Positions 47,286-60,581 of a DNA stretch of 64,000 nt are shown here, piece by piece. The stretch comes from Archegozetes longisetosus (lineage: Eukaryota; Arthropoda; Arachnida; Sarcoptiformes; Trhypochthoniidae): NCBI GenBank assembly GCA_018873245.2, contig JAEMBT020000002.1:10762001-10826000 (forward strand), given 5' to 3'. The position numbers were made by a program, and so were the translations under genes. Position 1 is the first letter of the stretch. The number at the start of each line of letters is the position of its first letter. The notes beneath the pieces are model-generated. The model was not told where the DNA came from and ran no database searches. It was given only the letters and a program-made list of their open reading frames with translations.

Positions 47286-49593
47286 GTTTGGCACTAGTAG
47301 TGCCTCACTCTCTATAATACACATATAGATAGACATAACTATATGCTCGACAACATGCGATCCGAACCTCTCATCTCCTGAGTTATCCCTCAAAAGCAAA
47401 TGATAGAAAGATAGTAAATGGTAAAAGTGTTAAAACATACCTTTAGATTTGATAAAATAGTTGAAATTGTTAATCACATCTCAATAGAATATTTCTAAAC
47501 AACTTTCTTTGTCCTTTAGGTCTGTTTGTGAAAGTTGCTATGATTGGCAATGCCCTAAACAGCACATAATTCCCTATTGCCAGCACTCACTCTCATAGTC
47601 CTCTCTTTCAAACCATAGCTCAATATGTAAATTAGCGCCGCTTTCGTATACACTCACGTGATTCTTACGTCCAATTGGATCGCAGTTTTGCTTTTACCAT
47701 CATCTCAAGATATTCACTCTAATAGGCTTTGAATTTAATTGAATATAAAAATCAATTTATATTTTGCCGACAACTACTCTCCAATCAATTTTTTAGATTA
47801 ATTTTATTATTTTTGTTCACTTTATTTGTGAATAAAGTTGCTTTTTATCATTTAGTCAAAGCACGAATAATAAGTATAGCGTAAATGCAAACTTATCTCT
47901 AAAATAACTATAAAATTACTATGAAACTCTATAACATTTTTTTCAAACATTTCAACAATATACTAAAGATTACTGCTCTCTTTAACGTTAGTCATTAATT
48001 ATTTATTTTTTAACTCTCATTTTCCAACTTAATGCCATTTTATTAGATAGCACTCTACTTTATTCAACATTAATTTCAATTTTCAGATAGAAATCAAATT
48101 TCAACCCTTCTTTAAAACTTGTTTAATACTACTGTATAGTAATTAATGTTTTTTTTCTCGTTATAATTATTAACTTTTCTTTCTTTGTTCAGATCGTAAC
48201 TAAACTTTTTGGCATAAATTATAAAATCTAATTAAATTAAATTTTAGTCTCGAATTTCAAATTCAAGGTTAAATCAAATGCTTTTATTGAGACTTGAATC
48301 TTATAAATCATTTTGATAATTATGTATTCAAACATAATTTGCTTTATTTGTGTGTATCGATAATTTGTGGGAAAAACGTTTTTTATATTTCATAGAAACA
48401 CTTAATGCATTCCTTCCATTTCATCGATAATAATTTGCTGCACTCTAATGTGGGCTTACTTTTCATTAAATAAGTATTAGAAAGCCTTCCACGGAAATTA
48501 CAAATCTTTTCTACTAGCTTCTAATATGCTCACTAATACTGAACCATTTTTAATGTTTTGTTAGTCATTGACAAAACTGTCATTTTTAAGTCGATTTACT
48601 CATGAAAATAATATGTTAATATCTCATCTGATTCCATATCTTGCTATGACTCAGTCTTATGAAAATACTTTTCATACTTATCTTTGCGTCTATCTGCTTT
48701 TATGACCAAATTGTATTTATATAGTTTTCTTATGAGCTAAACTTATTTATTATGGTTTTTTAAACAAGAATGGTTTTAATAAAAATCTTATCATAGTTTA
48801 TGGTATGATTCATTTTTTCTTCAGTGGAGAGCAATGCATAGCAACCAGTCTTTGCTCATACGTGAAGTATTTCTAAACTTTTATGATTCTAGAACACGAC
48901 TAAATAACAATAAAAACATTAGTGCAATCAAATATAGACTGACATAACTCACTTCTAAATATAATCCAATAGTCATATCAATTTTTAAACAGCTGTAAAG
49001 TCACAGCCAAATACTTGATCATTTGTCTCATTTTCTTCTTTTTCCGTAATTGGATTCTTTATCGAAAATCAAACCTTTTTATATTAAATTCAAAATTACA
49101 ATAATTTTGGTTAAATAGAAAGATTTTATAAGACTTTAGTTTTTATTAAACTTTAGCCAAACTTTGATTGTTGTGACAAAACTTTTTGAGCGAAGCATTG
49201 ACTGCTATCTAGCGGATTGATTTTGCATTATTTGATTCATTCTGTGTTTCATTTATTGGCAGAATATTAATAAAAATAATACAATATTTAATGTGATTCC
49301 TCTTCCAATGAATGAAATACTTTTAAAATATAAAACTTTTTCTAATCATTGATAAATTTCCAAATTTGAATCAAATTAAATAAGTCTTAAAAACAAAAGT
49401 GAAAAAAATTTGCAAAAATTAGTTTTAATAATAATAAAATCCCTTAAGATTTGTCTAAAAATATTTTTTGTTTGTTATTTTAAAAGGAATTCAATTTTGA
49501 TTTGGAATTTGCGCCAAAAACATTGCAAATTAATTGTTCTAAAGTGAAATTAAAGTTAAACAAATTGATTGAAGAAATAAAATATTGAGCGAT

Positions 49594-51285
49594 ATGTCGA
49601 GTGCAGGCGTTTCGCGATCCGGACGTGTCCGCAAAAAGAGCGCAAAACTGATGGAGATGGAAAACGAATCGAGTGGTTCAACGAATACGCCGGTTGTCAG
49701 TGCTGTTAACACCAAAAATTTAATTAAAATTCCAGCAATCGCTTCGATTAGTAGTAATGACACGAATAAGAGTATCATTAGTAATGATAATAATAGTAGT
49801 TTAAATGATGATGATGCTCTTATAACACCTGATCCTGATTTTGGTAAACCTCCTAAGAAGAAATTGAAAATCAAGCTCTCATTGACTCCGAGCTCTACTA
49901 TCACTTCTGAAGTGACCAAACCTTTGACTACAAATAGCGACAAATCAGTGAAAATCGATAACAAGAGTGCCATCGATTGTAATACAAGCGCCACAAAGAA
50001 AGCAACGATTCCTCCACTTAAGATTCCTAAAAGTAAAATAACAGGTCTGCTATCACCAAATACCACAAATGTGGACACAATTGAAACACAATCGACACCA
50101 ACACCGAAGATAACTGAAGAAAGTACAGCACTTTCTGAATCAACTTCAGTCGAGCCCAAAACTAAGTTAAGCACAAATAAGAAAGTTAAGAATCAGGTGA
50201 ACAAAAAGGAAACGATTGATTCAGAACCTGATGTGAAAGTGGAAAATGAAATAATGTCCTGCACGGTTGAACTAGAAGAGGCGTCTCCAAAAGTTGAAAC
50301 AAATACCGCAGAAGTAGTTTCTGAGCCATTAGTCGTTACATCGAATGATAATGCGATTATAGAAACGCCAAAAGTGAATAAAATATTAAAACCTAAGAAG
50401 AAAGAGCACGAATCGGCTGCAAATCGACTATTCAGACAAATAACATCAGGGGTCACAACGCCTATTAACAAAAATAAGACTAAGGCTAACAGAAACAGAA
50501 AATCGTTTCCTTCAGAACATTTGTTGACCACATCTCTTGATGAAGATTTTGAAGAAACTTCTCTCGTTATCGCAACCGAAGACCCAATCAAAGCTAAGCC
50601 GAAGAATAAGCGTCCACGACAAATCAAGACAAATGATAAGAGAGACGAAAAGAAGTCAAAAAAGGCCAAAATTTTGGCTGAAGGAGAAAAACCGAAAAAG
50701 AAGAGATCTGTTATAACAGCGTATATGCTTTGGAGCAAAGAACATAGAAGTAAAATACAACAAACATGTCCCGACATGGATTTTGCCAACGTCAGCAAAA
50801 GATTGGGTGAAATATGGCAGTCGATGCCCAAGAATGAGAAAACTCAGTGGAAACGTAAAGCACAAAAGTTGAAGATAAAGGGATCTTCGCTTATAAGTAC
50901 AGGAAAGCCTAAGTTGCCAACAAATGTTCCCAAAATTAGTTCATTTAGCGCTTGTTCTACGCTGAGTCCAGATTTGCTCAATAATGACGACTACTCGAGG
51001 TATACATCAGTTGACGAGCCGCGACCTATCGGAACGTCTCCTATCGATGTCTCGGCACATTTGCGACTTCTGGGAGAATCTTTAAGTATAATCGGCCAAC
51101 GACTGAAAGAGCATAGCGGACAAATTGCTGTCTCTGGATCTTTATCTGTATTACTTGACTCTACCTTATGTGCGATCGGACCTCTTCTATGTCTCACTAA
51201 GTTAGATCCAAAAATGGACGGTTGTTCTCAAGACACTCATAAGAAAACTTTAGATAATATCGCGTACATTATGCCAGGAATTTGA
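49594..51285 (+). CDS. HMGXB4: HMG-box protein, HMGXB4 (HMG2L1) homologue
   Basis: A single exon of 563 aa. Start ATG at 49594; an in-frame TTG three codons upstream is not used. The N-terminal two thirds are disordered, rich in Lys, Ser and Thr, with basic patches such as GKPPKKKLKIKLS. The HMG box lies at about 366-435 (KKKRSVITAYMLWSKEHRSK, then FANVSKRLGEIW and WKRKAQKLK). The C-terminal conserved block (about 482-563) contains PIDVSAHLRLLGESLSIIG, QIAVSGSLSVLLDS and LDNIAYIMPGI, which match vertebrate HMGXB4 and make the identification secure. HMGXB4 is a nuclear factor linked to NURF chromatin remodelling and Wnt repression. The lack of introns is unusual for this window, where every other gene except UPF0669 is split. 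AATAAA is at 51502-51507. Confidence 0.93.
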   Translation: MSSAGVSRSGRVRKKSAKLMEMENESSGSTNTPVVSAVNTKNLIKIPAIASISSNDTNKSIISNDNNSSLNDDDALITPDPDFGKPPKKKLKIKLSLTPSSTITSEVTKPLTTNSDKSVKIDNKSAIDCNTSATKKATIPPLKIPKSKITGLLSPNTTNVDTIETQSTPTPKITEESTALSESTSVEPKTKLSTNKKVKNQVNKKETIDSEPDVKVENEIMSCTVELEEASPKVETNTAEVVSEPLVVTSNDNAIIETPKVNKILKPKKKEHESAANRLFRQITSGVTTPINKNKTKANRNRKSFPSEHLLTTSLDEDFEETSLVIATEDPIKAKPKNKRPRQIKTNDKRDEKKSKKAKILAEGEKPKKKRSVITAYMLWSKEHRSKIQQTCPDMDFANVSKRLGEIWQSMPKNEKTQWKRKAQKLKIKGSSLISTGKPKLPTNVPKISSFSACSTLSPDLLNNDDYSRYTSVDEPRPIGTSPIDVSAHLRLLGESLSIIGQRLKEHSGQIAVSGSLSVLLDSTLCAIGPLLCLTKLDPKMDGCSQDTHKKTLDNIAYIMPGI

Positions 51286-51763
51286 TTAACTTCACTGTTC
51301 TCTTCATTTGACTTGTATTTTAATATTAAATTCATTAATTTTTTATTGACTTAACTCACATTTTCATTTTGTTCATTGTTTTGAAGTTATTTTGACTTTA
51401 AATAACTTTATAAATTGATTTGTTCGCACTTGATTACAAATTAAATATATTAAATGTAATTTATATAATCATTGTATAATTGAATAGCTTTTTAGCTGAT
51501 GAATAAAGATAAATTGTTTGAAATCAACTTTTAATTTATGACTGATCGTATTTGCTATGAATGCGGTGGAATCTAGAGATTTATCTATCCATGTTGAGAC
51601 GATAGACTTCTAAATTTTTCCATGTGACTGGTCTTAGAATGTTGGAGTAACTTATATGATACTTAGGAGATAGTGATGTTTATAATAGTTGATCTGTGAT
51701 AAAAGTATATAAACTCGATCTAGGTTTATTTGCCTACAATAGCGATTGCTTTGAGGAGAGAAA
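51286..51763. other. Short intergenic region between HMGXB4 and MFSD6
   Basis: Holds the HMGXB4 poly(A) signal (51502-51507) and about 250 bp of presumed promoter for the transporter on the same strand. Nothing else is seen. Confidence 0.6.
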
Positions 51764-54700
51764 ATGCTGAGTAAAATGTTTGAAATAAACCGACAACTTT
51801 TTCCACTAAAACTAATACAATTTTGCTGGTTCGGAGGTTTGTACCGTGTGACTAGTTAATTATTTCTATAATAATTATTGTGTTATAGCCGCTGCTTGTC
51901 TTATATCATACATGACAATTCATATGAAACAACTTGGAATTACTGTTGAAGAAACAGCTTTTGTTTATACAATACTTCCGTTTACTCAAGTGATCGGTGC
52001 TCCAATCGCTGGCTTAATAGCTGACAAAATGGGAAACTACAAACCCGTCTTATTAATATCATTGATCACATCTATAGTAAGCTCAACAGCAATCATGTTT
52101 GTTCCGAGCAGTGGCAATCCCGAAGTCCAACAGAGGTTTGTTTAACTTTATTATCAAAATCAAACAATTATTTGCATGCTATCGGTCAAAGGTAGCATAT
52201 TATTAACGCGTAAAACTAACTGCAATGCTAGTGTTGAGCAATACAGGTGAAATAATTAAGAAAAGTTTGATAAGTCAGACTAAGATAATTTTACACAAAT
52301 TTTTAGTTATCTTTACTTTCGAATAAACATTATCTTTACGTTTCCCTAACTTTATCAAAGTTTACATTATAATTAGTTTTAATTACAAATCGATACTTAT
52401 AGTGAAGTATAATTTTATAGTTGACCAGAAGATGAACAACAAAAATGTAATTTAGAGGTTTTGCAAGTGAACAATGCATGTCAAAACACTTAGAAACTCG
52501 ACACAAGTTCTCGCACGTTTATTAATGGCTTCAGGGTTAATTTATCTTTTATTCTTTTACTTTGTAATTCTTATTCAAGTTCTTATTCAATCATTATTTT
52601 TGAGTACTGTAATTACTCTTTAGTCTTGTTCTCGATTGAACCATTTCTATGTCAAGAATGTTCGGATTATGAAACCCAACTTTCCTCGTAAATATTGAGG
52701 AACAACGATATAATAGATATGAAATGAGCCATTCAAAGATGCAAAACTTAGAGATAATTCATGCAAATATTTATTAATGTAGATGTAGTTATCAAGTATG
52801 ATCAAGATTAATGCTGTCATTACAGCTTTTAACCGTTATCATCAAACCGACACTTTGGTAAAATACACTCAAAAGCGGTTCGAATCTATAAAAATATTGC
52901 TCAATTTTGTGGAATTCAAACACTAATCTTATGAAACTAAAACAGCGTGAAAAAATCTTATTGTGCAAGCTTGTAATTTTCGAGACCTCAAAGTCTAAAC
53001 AAATAAAAAGTCTATCCATTATAAATTTGCACATTCTTTTCATTTTCTAATATCATTCTCTTCTTATTGTTAAGAAATATTTCGTAATTGCGGGCTTTTA
53101 ATTATGTTGAGATAGTTTATAGTCCAGGGTTATTCGTTGAAAGATTTTACACCCCACCAAAATGCTCCAATACTTAATAACACCCATTAATTTAAATTAC
53201 ATCGGATCATAAGTTACACATGGGGAGCAATATATAGCTTACGAGATAAGGTCAGCAGTAGTTCGACAGCAAACAAGTTATTCATATATCTTCTGGTAAA
53301 CACTTTCTTTTAAGATATCTTCTCATGTAGATGTTTGTTCCCTTTTTGCCATCTAATGGTTATTTAGTGTTGGGGTAACTTTATTTGATCGAGTTATCTA
53401 ATCGATCCATAGGGACTAGGTCCCAAACGGATCACATAAATCATTTTGAACCTGATTCACGAAACTCCCATATAAATCCAAAATATCTGCTCATATCAAC
53501 AGTAATTGCCAGACATTACCAAAGTATGAGAACCTTTCAGATTAAATCACTTAAGTAACTTGAAACTTATTTAAAATCAGTAAAATTATATCTAGAAATA
53601 GTTAGAAGCAGAAAGACTAAGTTCAAATGCACCCTAATCCGTGTATAGCGAACCTGCTTATTGTGGACACTATGTCCTGTCCCGTCCAACACAGAATCTA
53701 TAGTTGAATGAGTTGAGATATGGTAAATTTCGCTTATATTAAATGCTTTTGGCTTCACAGATCCGTTCGTTGTGAACGGGTTAGAGTGCAGTTGCAAATA
53801 TTAGAATAAAATTTGAAAGTTAATGTACAGCTAACACTAATTTCTAATTTTGAAACAGCCAAGAAGAAAACTACGCTAACCACGCATTAACTTTCTGGTT
53901 ATACTTCGTACTGAGGATATTGTTTCAAACAACAATTGGAATCAATTTTACCATATTAGATGCAACAGCTATAGTGCTGAGCGATACACACAAGTCATCG
54001 TTTGGGAAAGAAAGATTTTGGGCCATACTTGCAACTGGTCTCTTCCCCCCTGTATGTGGTTGGCTCGTAGACTATTTGAGTGATGGAAAAGATGAGTTCT
54101 CCACTGACTATTCACCAACATTTTATTTTTTCATTACCTTAACTTCATTAACTGTAATAATTCTTATTACGCTCAATATTGAAGTAGCCTCTCCACCAGA
54201 CAATTTGTTGAAAAACATCAGACCTTTGTTGAAATCGTTACATATTTGGGTTTTGCTCATTGTCATTTTCGTTTTGGGAACTTGCTATGGATTCGTTGAA
54301 TCATTCCTATTCTGGTATTTACTTGACTTGAATTCTCCAAAATATCTGTTAGGACTCACTTTGACAACTGGTGCTATTGTTGGATTGCCTTTTCTGCAAA
54401 AATCTGAATGGTTTGTCGAAAAAATAGGAAATGTCAACCTTATGATTCTGGCACTGATTTTCTACTTGATACGTTTTGGAGGATATTCATTAATAAATTC
54501 TCCCTTTTGGTGCATACCATTCGAGGTAACAAATTGTCGAAATAGTATAGCAATAACCAGCTTAACACTAATTATTTTGATATAATAAAGACATTATATG
54601 GTATGTGATAATTTTCAATGTGAAAATTTAAAACTTTCCGAAGTTCGACACAATAGGCTTTGAGTTAATGCTTATAATTTCAATCTAAATATGTCCAGTA

Positions 54701-56064
54701 ATCGTTTTAACACGATTTTAGGTCTTTAAACCAGTTAACCTACAAGTAACTGAAACATATAAGACACTTTAGACTCAATTACGAGATTAGAATTTGACAA
54801 ATTTAAAGCTTTAAAGATCAAAAATTAAATTTAATGAGTGAGGAAGATAAATTAAGTTGAATTTTGTAGAATGAGCTGCTCTAAAACCAGGATTTTAGTA
54901 GCGAACTACTTTACAAATAAAATATGATTAGATTTCACATAAATATGAAATCGATAAAAATTTATTGGTTATTTTGAAGTCAAATGACGAGTAGTAATGT
55001 GAGAAATTCTCATAAGACATTGTCTCTCATGATTAACAGGCAATGGAAGCATTCACTTATCATTTGATGTGGGTCGCAGCGGCTACTTATAGCGCGCAAT
55101 TAGCACCTCAAGGTATTTCTAATTCGATTTACTCCGACTATTTTCCCAATTTTTATTGCATATCTCTGAGAAAACCTTACTCTTAATTCACTAAATCAAT
55201 CGTTAAAATATAGAAGAAATTTAGTTATGATGAGTACGAAAATTAGATGTCTATCAGAGTCTACGCGCGTTATCTCAGGTCAACTTAAAATTCAACGCAT
55301 TGAACTTGACTTTTCACCATTACTTTAAATCTCACATTAATGTCATCAAACATGTAATAAACTGAAACTGTTGAGACCATGTATGGACATCCGAGTTTGG
55401 GCGCAGATCAGGTTTAAGATCGTTTGCAGTAACAAATGATTACTAATCGCAAAAAAAGTTTAATTTATCTCAATTATAATTAAAATAGAGAAGCTTTCAG
55501 AGATACTCAATAAGAGCAATTGAATACATTTTGAATTTTAAGTCAAGTCAACTCAATGAATATATAAACTTCTTACAGGACTGACGGCCACAATGCTCGG
55601 TGTCGTGGGTGGACTTCATTACGGAGGTATCAGTCGTATATTTTCTATTTTTCAGATAAATTTCACTGATATGATCTTATTCTAAAGTTGGTCGAGCGGC
55701 CGGAAGTATGATTGGTGGTGGCCTTATGGCTATTTTGAGTGCAAGAATGGCTTTTAGAATAATTGGTGTTTTCTCTGGAATCATAGCTGTTATTTATGCG
55801 GCCATTTATTACCTATTCTTGAGAGGTAGTCAAATCAAAAATCTTAATCAACAAGACAAAGAGGGAAAAGATGTTGAAGAAAACAACATTATGCTAAACG
55901 ATAAAAATAATAAAAACGATAAATCTATGAATGGAGAAATTAATACGAATGATTTTGAAAGTAATGGTCACGTGAAAATGAGTCCTCGTAAAGAAAGATG
56001 TAATAGCATAACGAGTACAATTTCACACATTTCAGCTAACCTTACACTTTCACACCCTATCTGA
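51764..56064 (+). CDS. MFSD6: Major facilitator superfamily transporter, MFSD6-like
   Basis: Six exons: 51764-51836, 51889-52135, 53859-54525, 55040-55112, 55579-55626 and 55688-56064. All are in phase, giving 494 aa. The N-terminal half has FPLKLIQFCWFGGAACLISY and MKQLGITVEETAFVYTILPF, then GAPIAGLIADKMGNYKPVLL, the MFS loop 2-3 motif in MFS_1_like form. Exon 3 carries several hydrophobic helices (FWAILATGLFPPVCGWLVD, LHIWVLLIVIFVLGTCYGF). The C-terminal half has HLMWVAAATYSAQLAPQGL, GVVGGLHYGVGRAAGSMIGG and IIGVFSGIIAVIYAAIYYLF, ending in a hydrophilic cytoplasmic tail. The GGLHYGxGR region is the clearest MFSD6 mark. The substrate is unknown. Intron 2 is 1.7 kb; exon 5 is only 48 nt. MFSD6-like paralogues are common, so the exact orthologue is uncertain. 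Confidence 0.85.
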
Positions 56065-59000
56065 TAGCACATTTTACTTTCCAATATTATTTATATCTTA
56101 TAAATCTCTTCTCATCTAATCTCTTCCTATTTAAACCTTCAGAATGATTAACAGTTATTAAATTGTTAGTTAAAATCAATTTGAAAAGAGTTGATCTCAA
56201 AAACTATACCTTCCTTAAAGCCAAAGAGACGAATTCAAGTCTTAAAGGATAGTCAAAATAACTAGAAAATGTAAACTTATTGATCAAGTTTTCAATGATT
56301 TACGCTTTTCCGTAATAGAAAACTAGATCAAAACTTGTTTCAAAGTTCTGATAACGCTTCAAGTGACAAATTCAAAATGTATATAATTCTATCTTAGATC
56401 AAATTTCAGAACTCTCTAATTTTTCAATAAATTACAACTTTATTCAAAAGGCTTAGTTTGTCAAACAACTATTGAAACATTTAAAAAAGATCTAAAAATA
56501 TAGATATAGCTTATGAAAGAACGCTGCACTTGAGTGCTTCATTTGATTTTAGGTAATGAATTAATTATTATAATGAGAATCAGTTTAGTAAACAAAAATT
56601 AGACAAATGAACGTTGAAGTTGTGAGACGTGTCAAAGTTGGATACTCTGTTTAATAAACTATAGTGAATGAATGAACAAAATGTATATTAACTGAATTGG
56701 CTAAGTGTGTATTAAGTAAGTGACTAAGAGATTATTGTAGGTTTGGTTAGAGTGCGGGTAAATGTTTTTTTTCATATTAGTCTCAAAGCACACAATATAT
56801 AACGATATTCTATAAAAGGTATAGACCAGAAGCGTGGGATTAGACCATGTGATAAATTAAACCATTAATTAACATTGAAGTCAGTTATTAGAATAATTTA
56901 AATTGCAATTTAGTCGTTAGGTGTGGCACAACTGAGCAAACCATATGTCACTTGATTTGTTTTATCAGCACTATAGCGGCCGAATATATCATTTGCTTTC
57001 GTTTTGTTGATAACACAACGTTTATATTCAATAAAACATTTCTACACCAGATAATTCTAACTTATTTATATGCCTACGATCCTAGTTCATTGTCAATCTA
57101 TTTAAAAGCTTGTTCAAACCAATTCAGATGAAAGTAGCTAAATAATCAAACGATAGTTTACTCAACTTTTGTAACTGTTTTGTCAAACTAAGTTTTGCTG
57201 TTATGCCATACACAACGTGTAATATCGATATAACTGTATGGCCTAAACTTCATGCTATAGTGATCTAAATTAGCTAGAAAAAACAGAGCTAGACTTTAAA
57301 AAGTAATGTTTTCAAGTACTGTAACCATTAAGTCGAGGACACAACTTGTGCAGTGAGGCCAACTAAAGATTTGGTTCACTTTTGAAAGGAGGGGATGCTG
57401 TCAAGTAAAGGTAATAAATCTAAGCGTCTCGAGCCTTAGTTCAAGAGTGTGCTTGGCCGAATCAACAGGTTTTGGCTGAAGTCAGTGCTAAACTTGTTTT
57501 GTGTTCTCTGCTGTGCACCTATCCATCCATTGCTGACACAAGACTGAGAGACTGTAAGGACTGAGAGTTAGTACAACATAGTCTTGTTATACTAGTTTCT
57601 ACTTGTGCCCAACGTGTCTAAACCTAAGTTCACTGACTCAAATGTGCGCCTTTTTTTAATTTGACTTTAGTCTCTTCTTCATTTACTTTGTTTACATTTG
57701 TCTTTGAAAACGTTTACACACTCATAAGTTTGGCAAAAGTTAAAGTGTTATTATATTTCCAAACGGATTAACTATTAATATAATGTTTGTTGAGACATAT
57801 TCTGATAAGAATATTATCGTCCCATAAGTTGCTATACGCTGGAGTAAAACACTGTTACGTAAATATAAAGTAAGTCCTATAAAACTTTTTTATGCCCATT
57901 ACGTAACTTATACTCATTATTAGTATTCACATCAGACAAATGCTCTAATAGTTTATTTATTCTATCTTTTTAAGCATTTATATTTATAAGATGGAAATTT
58001 AAAAGTTTATTCACATGAGAACACCCTAAAAGTGTTCATATATTAATTGGTTCATTACATATCTTATAAACTTTTTATCAAGTTCTAAATAATATCGAGT
58101 TATGTCGTGATTTTTTTAAAAATAAACAAGTGTTTCAAATTAGAAATAAATAAGAAAACAAATAAAGAAAATCTAAAGTCCAAATATGGTCCATAAACTG
58201 CTGGACATCTGTCGCGTACGCTCCGTTTTCTTGTGTATTAAGGGAAACTTCTTTGAAAAACTTATTTGAGTGGGACTAAGACGGGTCGCGCTTAACATAC
58301 TGCTTGTCAATAATAGTATATAATATATTCTCAATCACCAATCTTTACCATAAGTGTAGCTGCAGTTCCTATAACCACCTGTCTATTCCTTATAAGTTTA
58401 CCGTCTTATAGCTTCAATACTCTGAACCATTGCCTGTATTTTCTTTTGTTCAGTATTTCCATAATCACGAAGTCTCGAAGTTTTCCTAAAATTTAGACTA
58501 AATTAGGTTAAAAGGATATTGTGATGAGAGCTTGAGTTTGCTAATTAATTTTAGAGCTAGCTTTCTTCAAAACAGTTAGCACTTCCTTTGCTTGTAATTT
58601 ATAAATTATATTAAGTTTTGGTGTGGGTCTTCCTGACCAGGTGTGCCCAATACAGTTTGTGCCTTATGAGCACTTCCCATTTCACTTCAACTTTGCTCTC
58701 AAGACCTTTTCAGGCTGTTCGGTACATTAGATGCTCTTAAGATAGAGTGAGGTTTCTCCCCGTAAGAACTCAGCCCTTACTAACTACCAGTTGCACAATA
58801 TGTTACTTTTATGCTCGAGCATTTGATGGGAAAGTTTTCCCTTCTCAACGGTTGGCAAATGTATTGCAAATGTATATCTCGATCGAACTCATATTCATAA
58901 CTCTTATAATGATTTAGAAGAAAAAAATTGTAGTCCAAAAAGTGCGTCTATTTTCAAATATCTTGATCCATATCTCGTAATAACTCAATCTGACCAATAC

Positions 59001-60581
59001 TTGATGCATTATAAGGCGTTTACTTTTTTATTCACTCAATCATTGTCTTTCAATCAATTTTAGACATCGATTATATATCTTATACTTGAAAGTCATGCCA
59101 ACTTCTACTCCAACGCCTATTTGAGATTTAGTATTTTTGAAAACCTATTTTTGTGGTTTTGCTAGAAGAAATCAGTTTTGAGAAGACCTGACAGGTGGTC
59201 AATAGATGTTCGATGCACGCGTTTATCTATATTTGTGATTTGAAGACAAAGATTGAAAAACACAATACAACCAGCATTTAGTGCAGACTGAATGGTATTA
59301 TTGCTATAACTTTTGTAGACACTCTTGCCTGAGTCATACTTACCTGACTCATAGAAACGTGGAGCGATTAAAAAACAAACCGCTACTTCAATCTTTACTA
59401 CTGATTATTCAGTCAGATGATTTGCTATACGCTAAATAAAAACTTGTATAGCATTGAAAATGTTTACGCATCAAAACCTTTCTTCATCACAATGACTGAC
59501 GAGCTTCTATTTATTTTGAAGCCACTCTCTAGACTCAGGTGTTCTATTGGTTATATTGATTTAATAGATCTTTAAAAACCTAAATGACTAATTTGTCATA
59601 ATTGTTGAAAACCTCTATTAATGATGGGAAACCAGTGGTTAGTAATTAAAATTTATACAACATCTTAGTCGCTCTTTACTTAAACGACGACGACTTAATG
59701 GCTTCTTTTGTCCTTATGCAAAGTTGTGTTCAACTCGATATTTTAGGTTCTTTATATAAAATATGATAATTCTGATGGATAGTTAATGATAATGACCTTG
59801 TGTATAGTGCACGCGACTCACTCATTGTCGCCGCTGGAGTGCCAAAAAAGTTACTGGCAGACTTGGTCCTGATAGCTCAAAATCTCATGACTTGCATGAC
59901 AATCGTTCCATTAGTCGTCCTCTACTTCAAACATCTTATACGATCCAATACGAGTGGGCTTAGTTTTAATGGCGAGCTGAGACACGCGACGCTTTAAGTC
60001 TGATTTCTCTTTTACTTTCTTCATGTATGCCATACTCTGATTTTTCTTACTGAACCCACTTCAAGGTCTAAAAATGGACAGAGGGGTCAGACAACTCTGC
60101 TTTAGAGCATAAAACTTTCGTAGCCAAGTGATCCTCTGATTGGCTAAGATTTTTTTTAATCATTGGCGGGCGCGCTATCGAATTGATGGAAGCGCTTAAC
60201 CGCAGAAACAACTTGTTGGAGCAGTAAAACTGCAACTCTGATACGAAACAGGTTGAAAAGTTTTTGATGGTGGATGTGATTTTGTTGAAGCGTAGAGACG
60301 CTCTACTCCTAAAGTACCGCACTTTTTAGTTTATCGACTGTGAAACTCTATTCCTAACTTTTTCTGACTCTTTATTATTTATGTGTAAATCAGTTTTTCC
60401 ATCACTCCTTCCGGTACTAAGTGTTCAAACATTGAGCCTAGAGTTTATTTACAAATTGTGCTTTCAATTACACTATTATAATATATGTGTTATATCTTTT
60501 CAAAAGCTTATCTCATTCTCAACTCAAAATGGGATCAAATCGTATTTTAACTCTGGTTCTTAATAACATCGATCACTAGTC
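56065..60581. other. Intergenic region between MFSD6 and USP53/54
   Basis: About 4.5 kb without a recognised gene. A possible poly(A) signal for MFSD6 is at 56426-56431. A 65-codon plus frame at 59800-59997 has two hydrophobic stretches but no known domain. The stretch 60060-60310 is more GC-rich than its surroundings and may be a decayed repeat. The USP53/54 promoter should lie at the right end. Confidence 0.5.

Larger units (their letters stand above)
41959..49593. other. Large intergenic region between divergent TET and HMGXB4
   Basis: About 7.6 kb with no recognised gene. It probably contains the promoters and any non-coding first exons of both flanking genes. Features seen: a 4 x 23-bp tandem array (42638-42729), short repeats of an aagtttcnaaacataa-type unit (45125-45170), a perfect 13-bp hairpin (45757-45787), a TTA/CTA trinucleotide run (46134-46168) and a CT run (47251-47285). 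Open frames at 43226-43498 and 45739-46206 have no domain; the second overlaps the hairpin and its poly-Leu stretch comes from the trinucleotide run. Confidence 0.6.

Noticed and set aside
49539-50831. Two long minus-strand frames (211 and 212 codons) opposite HMGXB4
   Set aside because: They mirror the coding strand's Ser/Thr/Lys-rich codons, have no domain, and the plus strand carries clear HMGXB4 motifs.
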